A DNA stretch of 64,000 nt, taken from assembly GCF_019263585.2 (NCBI RefSeq), contig NZ_JADQDF010000001.1, positions 620,001 through 684,000 of the forward strand, written 5' to 3'. This document shows, piece by piece, positions 8,684-15,255 of this stretch (positions are counted from its first letter, which is position 1; every line of letters begins with the position of its first letter). The notes beneath the pieces were generated by a model. The model was given only the letters and a program-made list of their open reading frames with translations, searched no databases and was not told where the DNA came from. Origin of the DNA: Pseudonocardia oceani. Its GTDB lineage: Bacteria > Actinomycetota > Actinomycetes > Mycobacteriales > Pseudonocardiaceae. A program made the position numbers and the translations under genes.

Positions 8684-8714
8684 AGGCCCGGTCCGAAGAT
8701 CTCGAACCGGGCCT
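8684..8714 (-). terminator. Hairpin terminator of tRNA-Val(CAC)
   Basis: AGGCCCGGT at 8684-8692 pairs exactly with ACCGGGCCT at 8706-8714, giving a 9-bp GC-rich stem with a 13-nt loop just past the 3' end of the minus-strand tRNA. Confidence 0.6.
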
Positions 8715-8724
8715 CTGACCTGCG

Positions 8725-8796
8725 TGGGCGATACTGGGATCGAACCAGTGACCTCTTCGGTGTGAACGAAGCGCTCTCCCCCTGAGCTAATCGCCC
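8725..8796 (-). tRNA. tRNA-Val (anticodon CAC)
   Basis: Read on the minus strand, the 72-nt gene begins GGGCGATTAGCTCAG and ends ATCGCCC plus discriminator A. The anticodon loop TTCACAC sits between CTTCG and CGAAG, and the T-arm is GGTTCGATCC. CCA is not encoded. Its 3' end faces the integrase-bearing element, so it is probably the integration target. Confidence 0.95.
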
Positions 8797-8818
8797 GAGC
8801 CGTCGCAGACTCTACACG

Positions 8819-9229
8819 TCAGAAGAACGGGCTCTGCAGCCAGGTCCATCCGCCGAGCCCGACCCAGCCGGCCACGAGGTGCAGCGCGCCGAGCAGGTAC
8901 AGGGTGGTCAGGACGATCAGTCCGGTGGCCGCCAGTACGGTCGCCCGGACGACGACGGACTGGCGGCCCAGCCACCGTGTCCATGCGTCGTACTTGCCGC
9001 GGGCGTAGCGCAGGACGCGCTTGGCCCAGGCGAACTCGCTGGCGAGGATCGCGAGGCCGGCGAACACGATGAGCCAGCCGGGCCCCGGGTACGGGATGGC
9101 GATGATCCCGAGCACCAGCACGATCGTGCCGACCACACCCACGCCGATGCGGTAGGTCCGGCGCAGCGCCGGGTTCTCGTCGATCCGCTGGCGGAACCCC
9201 GCCGCCCCGGTCTTCTGGACGCTGCTCAT
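8819..9229 (-). CDS. TIGR02611-type small membrane protein (PGPGW motif)
   Basis: The 136-aa protein has about four membrane segments and the signature IPYPGPGWLIVFAGLAILASEF, typical of actinobacterial TIGR02611/PGPGW membrane proteins of unknown function. The start is ATG 9229 within an ATGA overlap with the anti-sigma gene, so it is the third gene of the sigma/anti-sigma operon. A link to the envelope-stress function of that operon is inference. Confidence 0.85.
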   Translation of the reverse strand: MSSVQKTGAAGFRQRIDENPALRRTYRIGVGVVGTIVLVLGIIAIPYPGPGWLIVFAGLAILASEFAWAKRVLRYARGKYDAWTRWLGRQSVVVRATVLAATGLIVLTTLYLLGALHLVAGWVGLGGWTWLQSPFF

Positions 9230-10077
9230 ACCTCGACCTGCCCGCTCGCCACGACGATCGTCGGCGACGAGGGAGCTTCGCGACCGGGCTCGATCGAGAT
9301 CGCGTACTGCGCGAAGTCCTCCGTCTCGGGCGCCGAGCCTACCGGGCGCGAGCCCTGGTCGGCGGTGGCGACGTCGAAGGTGCCCAGCGGCACGGGCGCC
9401 GTATCGGGCTTGATCCCCCACAGCACGTAGGTGTGGTCGTGCGGGTTGGCCTCGAGCCCGAGTGAGTAGACCTGGCGCTCACCGCTGTCGAGCAGGACCG
9501 CCGCGACCATGGTGTTGTCGGCCGACTCCAGCATCGCGTGCTTCGTGCCCGGCTCGTCGAGCCGCGCGATGAGCTCGGAGAGCCCCTGGGCCTGGGCGGA
9601 CTCGGCGTCGCGCTGCTGCTCGAGCTGCGCGGCGCGCACGGCGAGACCTCCCACGGACAGCACGGCGACGACGGCGAGCGACGCCGCGACGAGCTTGCGG
9701 CCGCGGCTGCTGAGCCACGACGGGCGTCGACCGGCGCGGCCCTCCTCGTCGAGGCGGTGGCGACGGCCGTCGCCCGGGTACTGCGGGACCGGCACCGGCG
9801 CCGGTTCCGGCTTCTCCTCACGCCGGGCCGGCACCGGGCGCTGCTCGGTCTGGGCGACGGCGGACATCAGGCGGTCGCGCAGCCCCGGCGGGGGCTCCGC
9901 GGCCGCGACGGTGCCGCCCATCGCGGACAGGACCGACTCGGCGTCCGCCACGGCCGCACGGCACGACGCGCAGTGCGGCAGGTGCAGCAGCACCGCCATC
10001 TCCTCGTCGGGCTCCAGGGCGTGCAGCGCCCACCCGACCGCCTGCTGCGTCAACGGGCATTCCTGGGGTGTCGTCAT
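9226..10077 (-). CDS. Anti-sigma factor, RskA-like, zinc-binding and membrane-spanning
   Basis: The 283-aa protein begins with an anti-sigma domain carrying the zinc motif H32-x3-C36-x2-C39 (HLPHCASC). A charged linker follows, then one membrane helix at about residues 128-150 (KLVAASLAVVAVLSVGG), and an extracytoplasmic domain ending in the IxxEPGxxxPSxxxVVxSG pattern of RskA proteins. In the family it holds its ECF sigma factor inactive at the membrane until regulated proteolysis. It overlaps the sigma gene by 4 bp. Confidence 0.92.
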   Translation of the reverse strand: MTTPQECPLTQQAVGWALHALEPDEEMAVLLHLPHCASCRAAVADAESVLSAMGGTVAAAEPPPGLRDRLMSAVAQTEQRPVPARREEKPEPAPVPVPQYPGDGRRHRLDEEGRAGRRPSWLSSRGRKLVAASLAVVAVLSVGGLAVRAAQLEQQRDAESAQAQGLSELIARLDEPGTKHAMLESADNTMVAAVLLDSGERQVYSLGLEANPHDHTYVLWGIKPDTAPVPLGTFDVATADQGSRPVGSAPETEDFAQYAISIEPGREAPSSPTIVVASGQVEV

Positions 10078-10796
10078 CGCGCGCCGCCGAAGTCGGTCGC
10101 GAACTCGCCGAGCAGCGGGCCGAGCACGCTCCGCAACCGCTGCACGCCGGTGAACATGCGCGACTTCACGGTGCCCAGCGGCACGCCGGTGAGAGCCGCG
10201 ACCTCACGCTGCGTGTAACCGCCGTAGTAGGCGAGCGCCAGCGCCTGGCGCTGCTCGACCGGCAGCCGGCCCAGCGCGTCGCGCACCTGCCCCGCGACGA
10301 CCTTGCCCAGTGCGGCCTGGTCGGCGCCCGGTCCGGGAGGGGCCGACCACTCGTCGCCGTCCTCGGCCGCGGGCACGGTGCGGCGGCGGATGGAGCTCTC
10401 GCGGCGCACGGCGTCGACGGACTTGTGGTGCACCAGGGTCAACAGCCAGGTGCCGAAGGCGCCGCGCTCGGGGTCGAAGCGGCGCGGGTCGCGCCAGAAG
10501 GCGAGGAACACCTCCTGCACGACGTCCTCCGCGATCCCGTCATCAGCGCAGATGCGGCGGGCCAGGGAGTACGCCGGACGGCCGTAGCGGTCGTAGAGCG
10601 CACCGAGAGCGGTCTGGTCGCCGTCGACGATCCGGGCGACGAGGACCTCGTCGGCCGGATCGTGGGCGCGCGTCGACGCAGCTCTGGGCCGCCTCCCGGC
10701 GGGCCCCGGCGCATCGGCGACTTCAGCCACCAGCGGGATCCTCACGTCATCGTCTTCGCTGCGACGCAGCGGTCGGTTCAGATTAGTCTCCACCAC
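10074..10796 (-). CDS. ECF RNA polymerase sigma factor (SigK/SigL-like)
   Basis: This 240-aa protein has sigma region 2 (LYDRYGRPAYSLARRIC, then AEDVVQEVFLAFWR) and region 4 (LPVEQRQALALAYYGGYTQREVAALTGVPLGTVKSRM). The first ~40 residues are a nonconserved extension, and a start near residue 40 cannot be excluded. It directs transcription of a stress regulon and is controlled by the overlapping RskA-like gene. The target genes are not visible here. Confidence 0.92.
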   Translation of the reverse strand: MVETNLNRPLRRSEDDDVRIPLVAEVADAPGPAGRRPRAASTRAHDPADEVLVARIVDGDQTALGALYDRYGRPAYSLARRICADDGIAEDVVQEVFLAFWRDPRRFDPERGAFGTWLLTLVHHKSVDAVRRESSIRRRTVPAAEDGDEWSAPPGPGADQAALGKVVAGQVRDALGRLPVEQRQALALAYYGGYTQREVAALTGVPLGTVKSRMFTGVQRLRSVLGPLLGEFATDFGGAR

Positions 10797-10960
10797 CCCG
10801 GTCGGCGCAGGATCACCCTCTGCAGAGCGTGACCATTGCCCCGTCGGAGTGAGGGCGTACCGGCATCCGGGCGGTGTGTGTAGCTCGACCCGTCACATCT
10901 TGGCGACACGGTCGTTTTTCTTTCTGACGAGCCACGCAGGACCACGAAAGAGGACGCACG

Positions 10961-11401
10961 ATGCGCGACGAGCACACGGTCATCTGCTCACCGGCGGTGT
11001 TCGAGCTGATCACCGATGACGCCCCTGCGGTGCGCGTCAAGGTCGATCTGACGTACCACAGCCGCGACCCCTTCGCCGTGCAGGCGTCCTTCCGCACCGG
11101 TCACGGTAGCGCGGTGGACTGGGTCTTCGCCCGGGACCTGCTGCACGACGGTCTCATCGCCCCCTCCGGGAACGGTGACGTCCGGGTGCAGCCCGTGCCC
11201 CACGACCCGAACCGGGTGCAGCTGGAGCTGTCCTCCCCGTCCGGCCACGCGGTGTTCACCACGTGCGCACAGACGCTGGGCGAGTTCTTGCATCGCACCT
11301 ACGACGCGGTCGCACCCGGGCACGAGTACTCCTGGCTCGACTTCGAGAGTGCGCTGTCGGAGCTGCTCCAGGACAAGGACACCGACCGCGCTCGGGACTG
11401 A
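10961..11401 (+). CDS. SsgA-family sporulation/cell-division regulator (SsgB-like)
   Basis: The 146-aa protein matches SsgA-like proteins (SALPs): VKVDLTYHSRDPFAVQASF near the N-terminus, VDWVFARDLLHDGL in the middle and FLHRTYDAVAPGHEYSWLDF toward the end. SALPs control septum placement and spore-wall formation in morphologically complex actinomycetes. SsgB recruits FtsZ in Streptomyces. The ATG 10961 start is preceded by GAGGACGC. Upstream of the tRNA cluster, it looks like conserved core genome. Confidence 0.92.
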   Translation: MRDEHTVICSPAVFELITDDAPAVRVKVDLTYHSRDPFAVQASFRTGHGSAVDWVFARDLLHDGLIAPSGNGDVRVQPVPHDPNRVQLELSSPSGHAVFTTCAQTLGEFLHRTYDAVAPGHEYSWLDFESALSELLQDKDTDRARD

Positions 11402-11506
11402 TCGAGCAGGTCGGAGGGCCTGAGCCGCCGCACAGGGGGTGGGTGTGGAACCCCCTGGCGGGCTAGGCTAAGGTTCTCCACAACGCGGTGGACACACCGC
11501 AAGCAG

Positions 11507-11578
11507 GCGGACGTAGCGCAGTGGTAGCGCATCACCTTGCCAAGGTGAGGGTCGCGGGTTCGAATCCCGTCGTCCGCT
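11507..11578 (+). tRNA. tRNA-Gly (anticodon GCC)
   Basis: The 72-nt cloverleaf starts GCGGACG and ends CGTCCGC plus discriminator T. The anticodon loop TTGCCAA lies between TCACC and GGTGA, and the T-arm is GGTTCGAATCC. It is the first of three tandem tRNA genes. Confidence 0.96.
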
Positions 11579-11628
11579 CGGAGGGTCCGCTCGGACCTCC
11601 AGGTCTAGATCCCTGAGTCACCGGATCT

Positions 11629-11700
11629 GGCGGTGTGGCCGAGTGGTTTAGGCAAGGGCCTGCAAAGCCCTGTACGCGGGTTCGATTCCCGCCACCGCCT
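11629..11700 (+). tRNA. tRNA-Cys (anticodon GCA)
   Basis: The gene starts GGCGGTG and ends CACCGCC plus T. The anticodon loop CTGCAAA lies between AGGGC and GCCCT, and the T-arm is GGTTCGATTCC. Confidence 0.96.
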
Positions 11701-11701
11701 C

Positions 11702-11773
11702 GGGCGATTAGCTCAGTGGGAGAGCGCTTCCTTGACACGGAAGAGGTCACAAGTTCAATCCTTGTATCGCCCA
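11702..11773 (+). tRNA. tRNA-Val (anticodon GAC), target of integration
   Basis: The gene starts GGGCGATTAGCTCAG and ends ATCGCCC plus discriminator A, followed by an encoded CCA at 11774-11776. The anticodon loop TTGACAC lies between CTTCC and GGAAG. Its 3' half is part of a 63-bp sequence repeated exactly at 26267-26329, so the gene is the integration site of the downstream island and its 3' end has been restored by the element. Confidence 0.96.
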
Positions 11774-11793
11774 CCACGTAAGGCCTGGTCAGA
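11731..11793. repeat. att site 1 (63-bp direct repeat, tRNA-Val 3' end)
   Basis: The 63 bp from the anticodon loop through the tRNA 3' end and on into ...GGTCAGA are identical to 26267-26329. The integrase gene lies immediately inside the repeat. This is the left boundary of the 14.5-kb island. Confidence 0.9.
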
Positions 11794-11822
11794 GCCCCAG
11801 CTGGGGATCCTGCCCAGGCCTT
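11780..11822. terminator. Nested hairpin between tRNA-Val and the convergent integrase gene
   Basis: AAGGCCTGG at 11780-11788 pairs with CCAGGCCTT at 11814-11822. Inside it, CCCCAGCTGGGG at 11795-11806 is a perfect palindrome. It covers the end of the integrase gene and follows the tRNA cluster, so it probably terminates both. Related hairpins follow att copies 2 and 3. Confidence 0.6.
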
Positions 11823-13000
11823 CTTGGCGTTCTGGGCGGGGTTGAGTAACTACGTGAGTAACTATCTCGGCGACGGCCCGGGAAGACGCGGTTCATGGCC
11901 GTCGCGCCCTCCTCGATGAACGGCCGGAGCTGCTTGCGGTAGACGGACTCGGTCACCTTTGAGCCGCCGGTGTGACCGATCAGCCGGGCGATCTCCTCGA
12001 TCGGCACTCCCCCGTCCGACAGGAGCGACACGAAGCTGTGGCGCAGTTCTCGCGGCGACCACCGACGGTCGTCCAGACCTGCCGCCACCGCGACGCGCTG
12101 GAAATCACGGCGCACGTTCGCCGCGTCCATCGCCGTCCCGGCCTCGGTCGCGAAGACCAGATCGCGGTCGGTCCACCGTTCTCCCGCCGCTGCGCGCGCG
12201 ATCCGCTGCCGGTCTCGGTGCTCCTCCAACGCCTCGACGCAACGCTCCGGCAACGCGAGGTTCCGCCGCGAACCCCGTGTCTTCGTGTCACCGCCGGCGC
12301 GCACCGAACGCCAGACCCGCACGTTCGGCGGAACCGGCGGGACGCCGTCCGGATCGCCTACCAGGTCGACGTGCTCCCACGTCAGCGCCCGCAGCTCCTC
12401 GGTGCGGGCACCGGTCAGCAACGACACGACCACGTAGGCGCCCATCGTGGTCGCCGGCGCGGCCTCGAGCAGCGCCTGCGCCTGGTCGAACGTCATCGCC
12501 TGCGACGGCCGCCCGCCCAGCCCGGTCGGGGTGCCGCACAGCAGCATCACGTTGCGCTTCACCTTGTCCCGCGCCTGCGCCCGGGTGATCGACCGGGACA
12601 GGATCGACTTGATCCGCGACACCGTGCTCGTGCTCAGCTCGCGCGCCTTCTCCGCCAGCCAGCGGTCGACGTCCTCCGCCGACAGCTCACGCAGCTTCCG
12701 TCGGCCCAGCGCCGGGACGACGTGACGCAGCGCGAGGTCGCGCAGGGTCTGCACCGTGCTCGGGTCCCGCCCGCCGAGCCCGTGGTCGGGCCAGTCCTGC
12801 ACCGCCCGTTGCACGGTGTAGCTCTGCGCGGCGATCAGGACGCCGTCGTCGTGGTCGCGGACGAGCTCCTTGAGCCGGTTGCGCGCCTCGGTCCGGGTGC
12901 GTCCGCTGGCCTTGCCGACGATGCGCTTGCCGGAGGGCGTGTGACCCCACGGTGATGGTCGCGACCCATCGCTGTCGTGCCTCGTCGTAGTGCAGGCCAC
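11789..13000 (-). CDS. Tyrosine integrase of the catabolic island, N-terminus frameshifted
   Basis: The frame encodes 403 aa with a complete catalytic domain: the arginine in LLTGARTEELRALTW, SPRELRHSFVSLLSDGG, LIGHTGGSKVTESVYR with the tyrosine nucleophile. The natural N-terminus is in another frame, however: from ATG 13028 the sequence reads MTARRSRGDGGLHYDEARQ up to ATITVG, and the reading then has to shift at the CCCC run 12945-12948 to continue as HTPSGKR. The GTG at 12998-13000 would give an artificial N-terminus of about 18 residues. The same shift is present in copy 2. The gene sits against att1 and should have integrated the island into tRNA-Val(GAC). Activity is uncertain. Confidence 0.8.
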   Translation of the reverse strand: MACTTTRHDSDGSRPSPWGHTPSGKRIVGKASGRTRTEARNRLKELVRDHDDGVLIAAQSYTVQRAVQDWPDHGLGGRDPSTVQTLRDLALRHVVPALGRRKLRELSAEDVDRWLAEKARELSTSTVSRIKSILSRSITRAQARDKVKRNVMLLCGTPTGLGGRPSQAMTFDQAQALLEAAPATTMGAYVVVSLLTGARTEELRALTWEHVDLVGDPDGVPPVPPNVRVWRSVRAGGDTKTRGSRRNLALPERCVEALEEHRDRQRIARAAAGERWTDRDLVFATEAGTAMDAANVRRDFQRVAVAAGLDDRRWSPRELRHSFVSLLSDGGVPIEEIARLIGHTGGSKVTESVYRKQLRPFIEEGATAMNRVFPGRRRDSYSRSYSTPPRTPRRPGQDPQLGL

Positions 13001-13011
13001 CGTCGCCGCGG

Positions 13012-13257
13012 CTACGCCGCGCCGTCATCGGCTTGCCGCACCAGCAAAGCGACGTACTCGGCGATCGCGGCGGCGGGGATGAGCCCGGGCCGGCCCTGGG
13101 TCACCGAGCGCAGCCGGCCCGAGCGGATCAGCTCGTAGATCACCGAACGGCTCAACGACAGCAGCCGCATCGCCTCGGGAACGCGGTACAGCTGCACCGT
13201 CTGGTCGCCGCCCTCGTGCTCCTCGTTCCACATCTCTGCCTCCTTCGACCGATCCAC
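13012..13257 (-). CDS. Excisionase-like HTH protein of the island
   Basis: This 81-aa protein has the excisionase-type helix-turn-helix LYRVPEAMRLLSLSRSVIYELIRSGRLRSV and the wing ending ...AAAIAEYVALLV. ATG 13257 gives the full length; the internal ATG of MWNEEHEGG is an alternative start. Its 3' end overlaps the natural integrase start (ATG 13028) by 17 bp. A near-identical but frameshifted copy lies at 27211-27455. Confidence 0.82.
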   Translation of the reverse strand: MDRSKEAEMWNEEHEGGDQTVQLYRVPEAMRLLSLSRSVIYELIRSGRLRSVTQGRPGLIPAAAIAEYVALLVRQADDGAA

Positions 13258-13264
13258 GGGAGGC

Positions 13265-14197
13265 CCACGGTGACGATCCGCGTGACGCGCTCCGTTGCCG
13301 CTGCCAGCCCGGCTTGCTCATGTCGACCCAGTCCTGCGGCGTCTCGCGGTTCCCGCGGTACCCGACGCTCGACGGAGTCCGCTGGAACACGATCACCTGC
13401 TTCGCCGTCTTCGCGAGCTCCGGCACGACCTGGACGGCGGTGGCGCCGGTACCGATGATCCCGACGCGCTTGTCGGCCAGGCCCGTCATCGGGCGGTCGA
13501 AGGCGCCGCCGGTGTAGGCGTAGTCCCACCTGCTCGTGTGGAAGGTGTGCGGGCGGAAACGGTCGATGCCCGGCAGGTTCGGCAGCTTCGGCAGGCTCTG
13601 CCGGCCACAGGCCAGAACGAGGTAGTCCGACGTCAGCTCGTCGCCGCGGTCCGTGCGGACGTGCCACCGACCGTCGGCCTTGTTCCATGCGGCACCTGTG
13701 ATCGCGGTCTGGAACAGGGCGCGGTCGTACAGGCCGTAGGCCTGACCTATGCGCCGGCTGTGCTCCAGCATCTCCGGGGCGTAGGAGTAGCGCGTCCGGG
13801 GTGCGTAGTCGAGCTCCTCCAGCAGGGGGAGGTAGACGTGCGCCTCGATGTCGCACATGGCTCCCGGATAGCGGTTCCAGTACCACGTACCGCCGAAGTC
13901 ACCACCGACCTCGACGACGCGGACGTCCGACACACCTGCTTCACGCAGCCGCGCGCCCTGGAGGAGTCCGCCGAATCCACCGCCGGCCACGATGACGGTC
14001 GTGTACTCGCGAAGAGGCTCCCGCCGAACGTCGGGATCGACACACGGGTCCTTGCGGAAGCGAGCGAACCTTCCGCCGGCGCGGGCGTACCGGCGCCGCC
14101 CGTCGACGCGGAGGCGGCGGGCGCGCTCCTCCTCGTACCTGCGCTTGAGCTCAGCTGGATCGAAGTCCAGCGTCCCCTCGATCACGTCAGCAGACAC
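13265..14197 (-). pseudogene. Truncated Baeyer-Villiger monooxygenase (5' part only)
   Basis: From GTG 14197 (preceded by GGGAGGGG) about 310 codons of a BVMO are intact. They include the FAD-binding VAGGGFGGL, GGTWYWNRYPGAMCD, the fingerprint-like FHTSRWDY and the NADPH-binding IGTGATAVQVVPEL. The similarity stops after DMSKPGWQRQR, exactly where sequence shared with the second integrase module begins, so roughly the C-terminal half of a ~600-aa enzyme is missing. The frame stays open through the excisionase gene, but that part is not BVMO sequence. Recombination involving the int-xis module probably cut the gene. Confidence 0.85.
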
Positions 14198-14520
14198 GCG
14201 CCGCCCCTCCCTCGAACCACCGTCGGGTACGTGCACTCGGCAGCGCCCCCTGTCTGCAGCCAGTGAACCGAGCGCTCCGCCCTGCGCGAAGGGACAGCGG
14301 TCGCGGAGGGGCGAGACAAATGTCGTGGGTGCGCCCGCCTTCGCAGGCCGCGCCGAGGATCGCCCGTCCCGCCGGCAGCGCCGTCGATCGGCGGATCAAC
14401 TAGTATTCGCTGTGCCAGGCGGTCTGGCGTCCTCACCACGGATTCACGAGCTTCATGGATCGATCCGTGGATCAGGACGAGGGTCGCCTGGGGATGATCG
14501 AGGCCGTCAGAGGAGGTCGT
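14198..14520. promoter_or_regulatory. Divergent promoter region between truncated BVMO and tetR gene
   Basis: This 323-bp intergenic stretch should hold both promoters. GATTCACGAG at 14441-14450 resembles the inverted form of the operator found at 20717-20738 (9 of 12 core positions). A perfect palindrome GGATCGATCC lies at 14457-14466. GACAAATGTC near 14318 is another small inverted repeat. TetR autoregulation here is plausible but inferred. Confidence 0.45.
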
Positions 14521-15228
14521 ATGGCTCGCGATCCGGGCGCTCCCGCCCGACGACGCGGCAGCGCGTCAACACGAGCCGCCGCAGCGAAGAGTCCGCTCGC
14601 AGCCGCTGCCAGCAGCAGCCCCGCGACGGTGCGCGGCCGCAAGACGCGTGCCGCCCTGGTCAGCGCGGCGCGTGAGGTGTTCGAGGAGCTCGGGTATCGG
14701 GATGCCCGTCTGTCCGACATCGCGGCGCGGGCCGGCACGTCCTACGGGGTCTTCTACCACTACTTCGAGTCGAAGGAGTCGATCCTCGACGAGTTGTTCA
14801 CCGCCGTCACCGGCGAGATGTACAACGCGTCGCAGGCGGCCACGAGCCACGCCACCGATCCGGTCGACAAGATCCGCGCCGCGAACCGTGAGTACCTCGT
14901 GGTCGCGGCGCGCAACGCCCGGTTGATCGCCATGATCGAGGAGCTGGCCTACCGCGACCCGCGGTTCCGCGAGCTCAAGCTGCGCATCCGGGAACCGTTC
15001 CTCCGCCGGAACGAGGCCGGCATCCGCAGCCTCCAGAAGCGCGGCCTGGCCGACCCGGCGCTCGACGCGCCCACGGCCGCGTCCCTGCTCGGCGGGATGA
15101 TCGAGAACTTCACCATGCTGTGGTTCGTGCACGGCATCGAGTACGACGAGGACGTCGCAGTGGAGACGCTGTCGAGGCTGTGGGCCCAGGCCATCGGTCT
15201 CCGCGTGCAGCCCGCCATCGAGGACTGA
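14521..15228 (+). CDS. TetR-family transcriptional regulator
   Basis: The protein has 235 aa from ATG 14521, which follows GAGGAGG. After a low-complexity Ala/Ser/Arg N-terminal tail, the TetR DNA-binding domain spans about residues 41-90: RAALVSAAREVFEELGYRD, then DIAARAGTSYGVFYHYFESK. The C-terminal ligand domain is helical. It is divergent from the truncated BVMO and convergent with the atuA/carboxylase operon. It is the only regulator in the catabolic island and so the natural candidate for the GACT-N4-RRTC operators. An earlier ATG at 14494 has no good ribosome binding site. Confidence 0.88.
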   Translation: MARDPGAPARRRGSASTRAAAAKSPLAAAASSSPATVRGRKTRAALVSAAREVFEELGYRDARLSDIAARAGTSYGVFYHYFESKESILDELFTAVTGEMYNASQAATSHATDPVDKIRAANREYLVVAARNARLIAMIEELAYRDPRFRELKLRIREPFLRRNEAGIRSLQKRGLADPALDAPTAASLLGGMIENFTMLWFVHGIEYDEDVAVETLSRLWAQAIGLRVQPAIED

Positions 15229-15255
15229 GCAGGTCCATCCTGCGCGATCCGGGGT

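Noticed and set aside
13025-13264. A fusion of the BVMO fragment with downstream sequence as one 403-codon protein
   Set aside because: The last ~80 codons are a second frame of the excisionase gene shared with the other module, so the fusion is read-through of a truncation.
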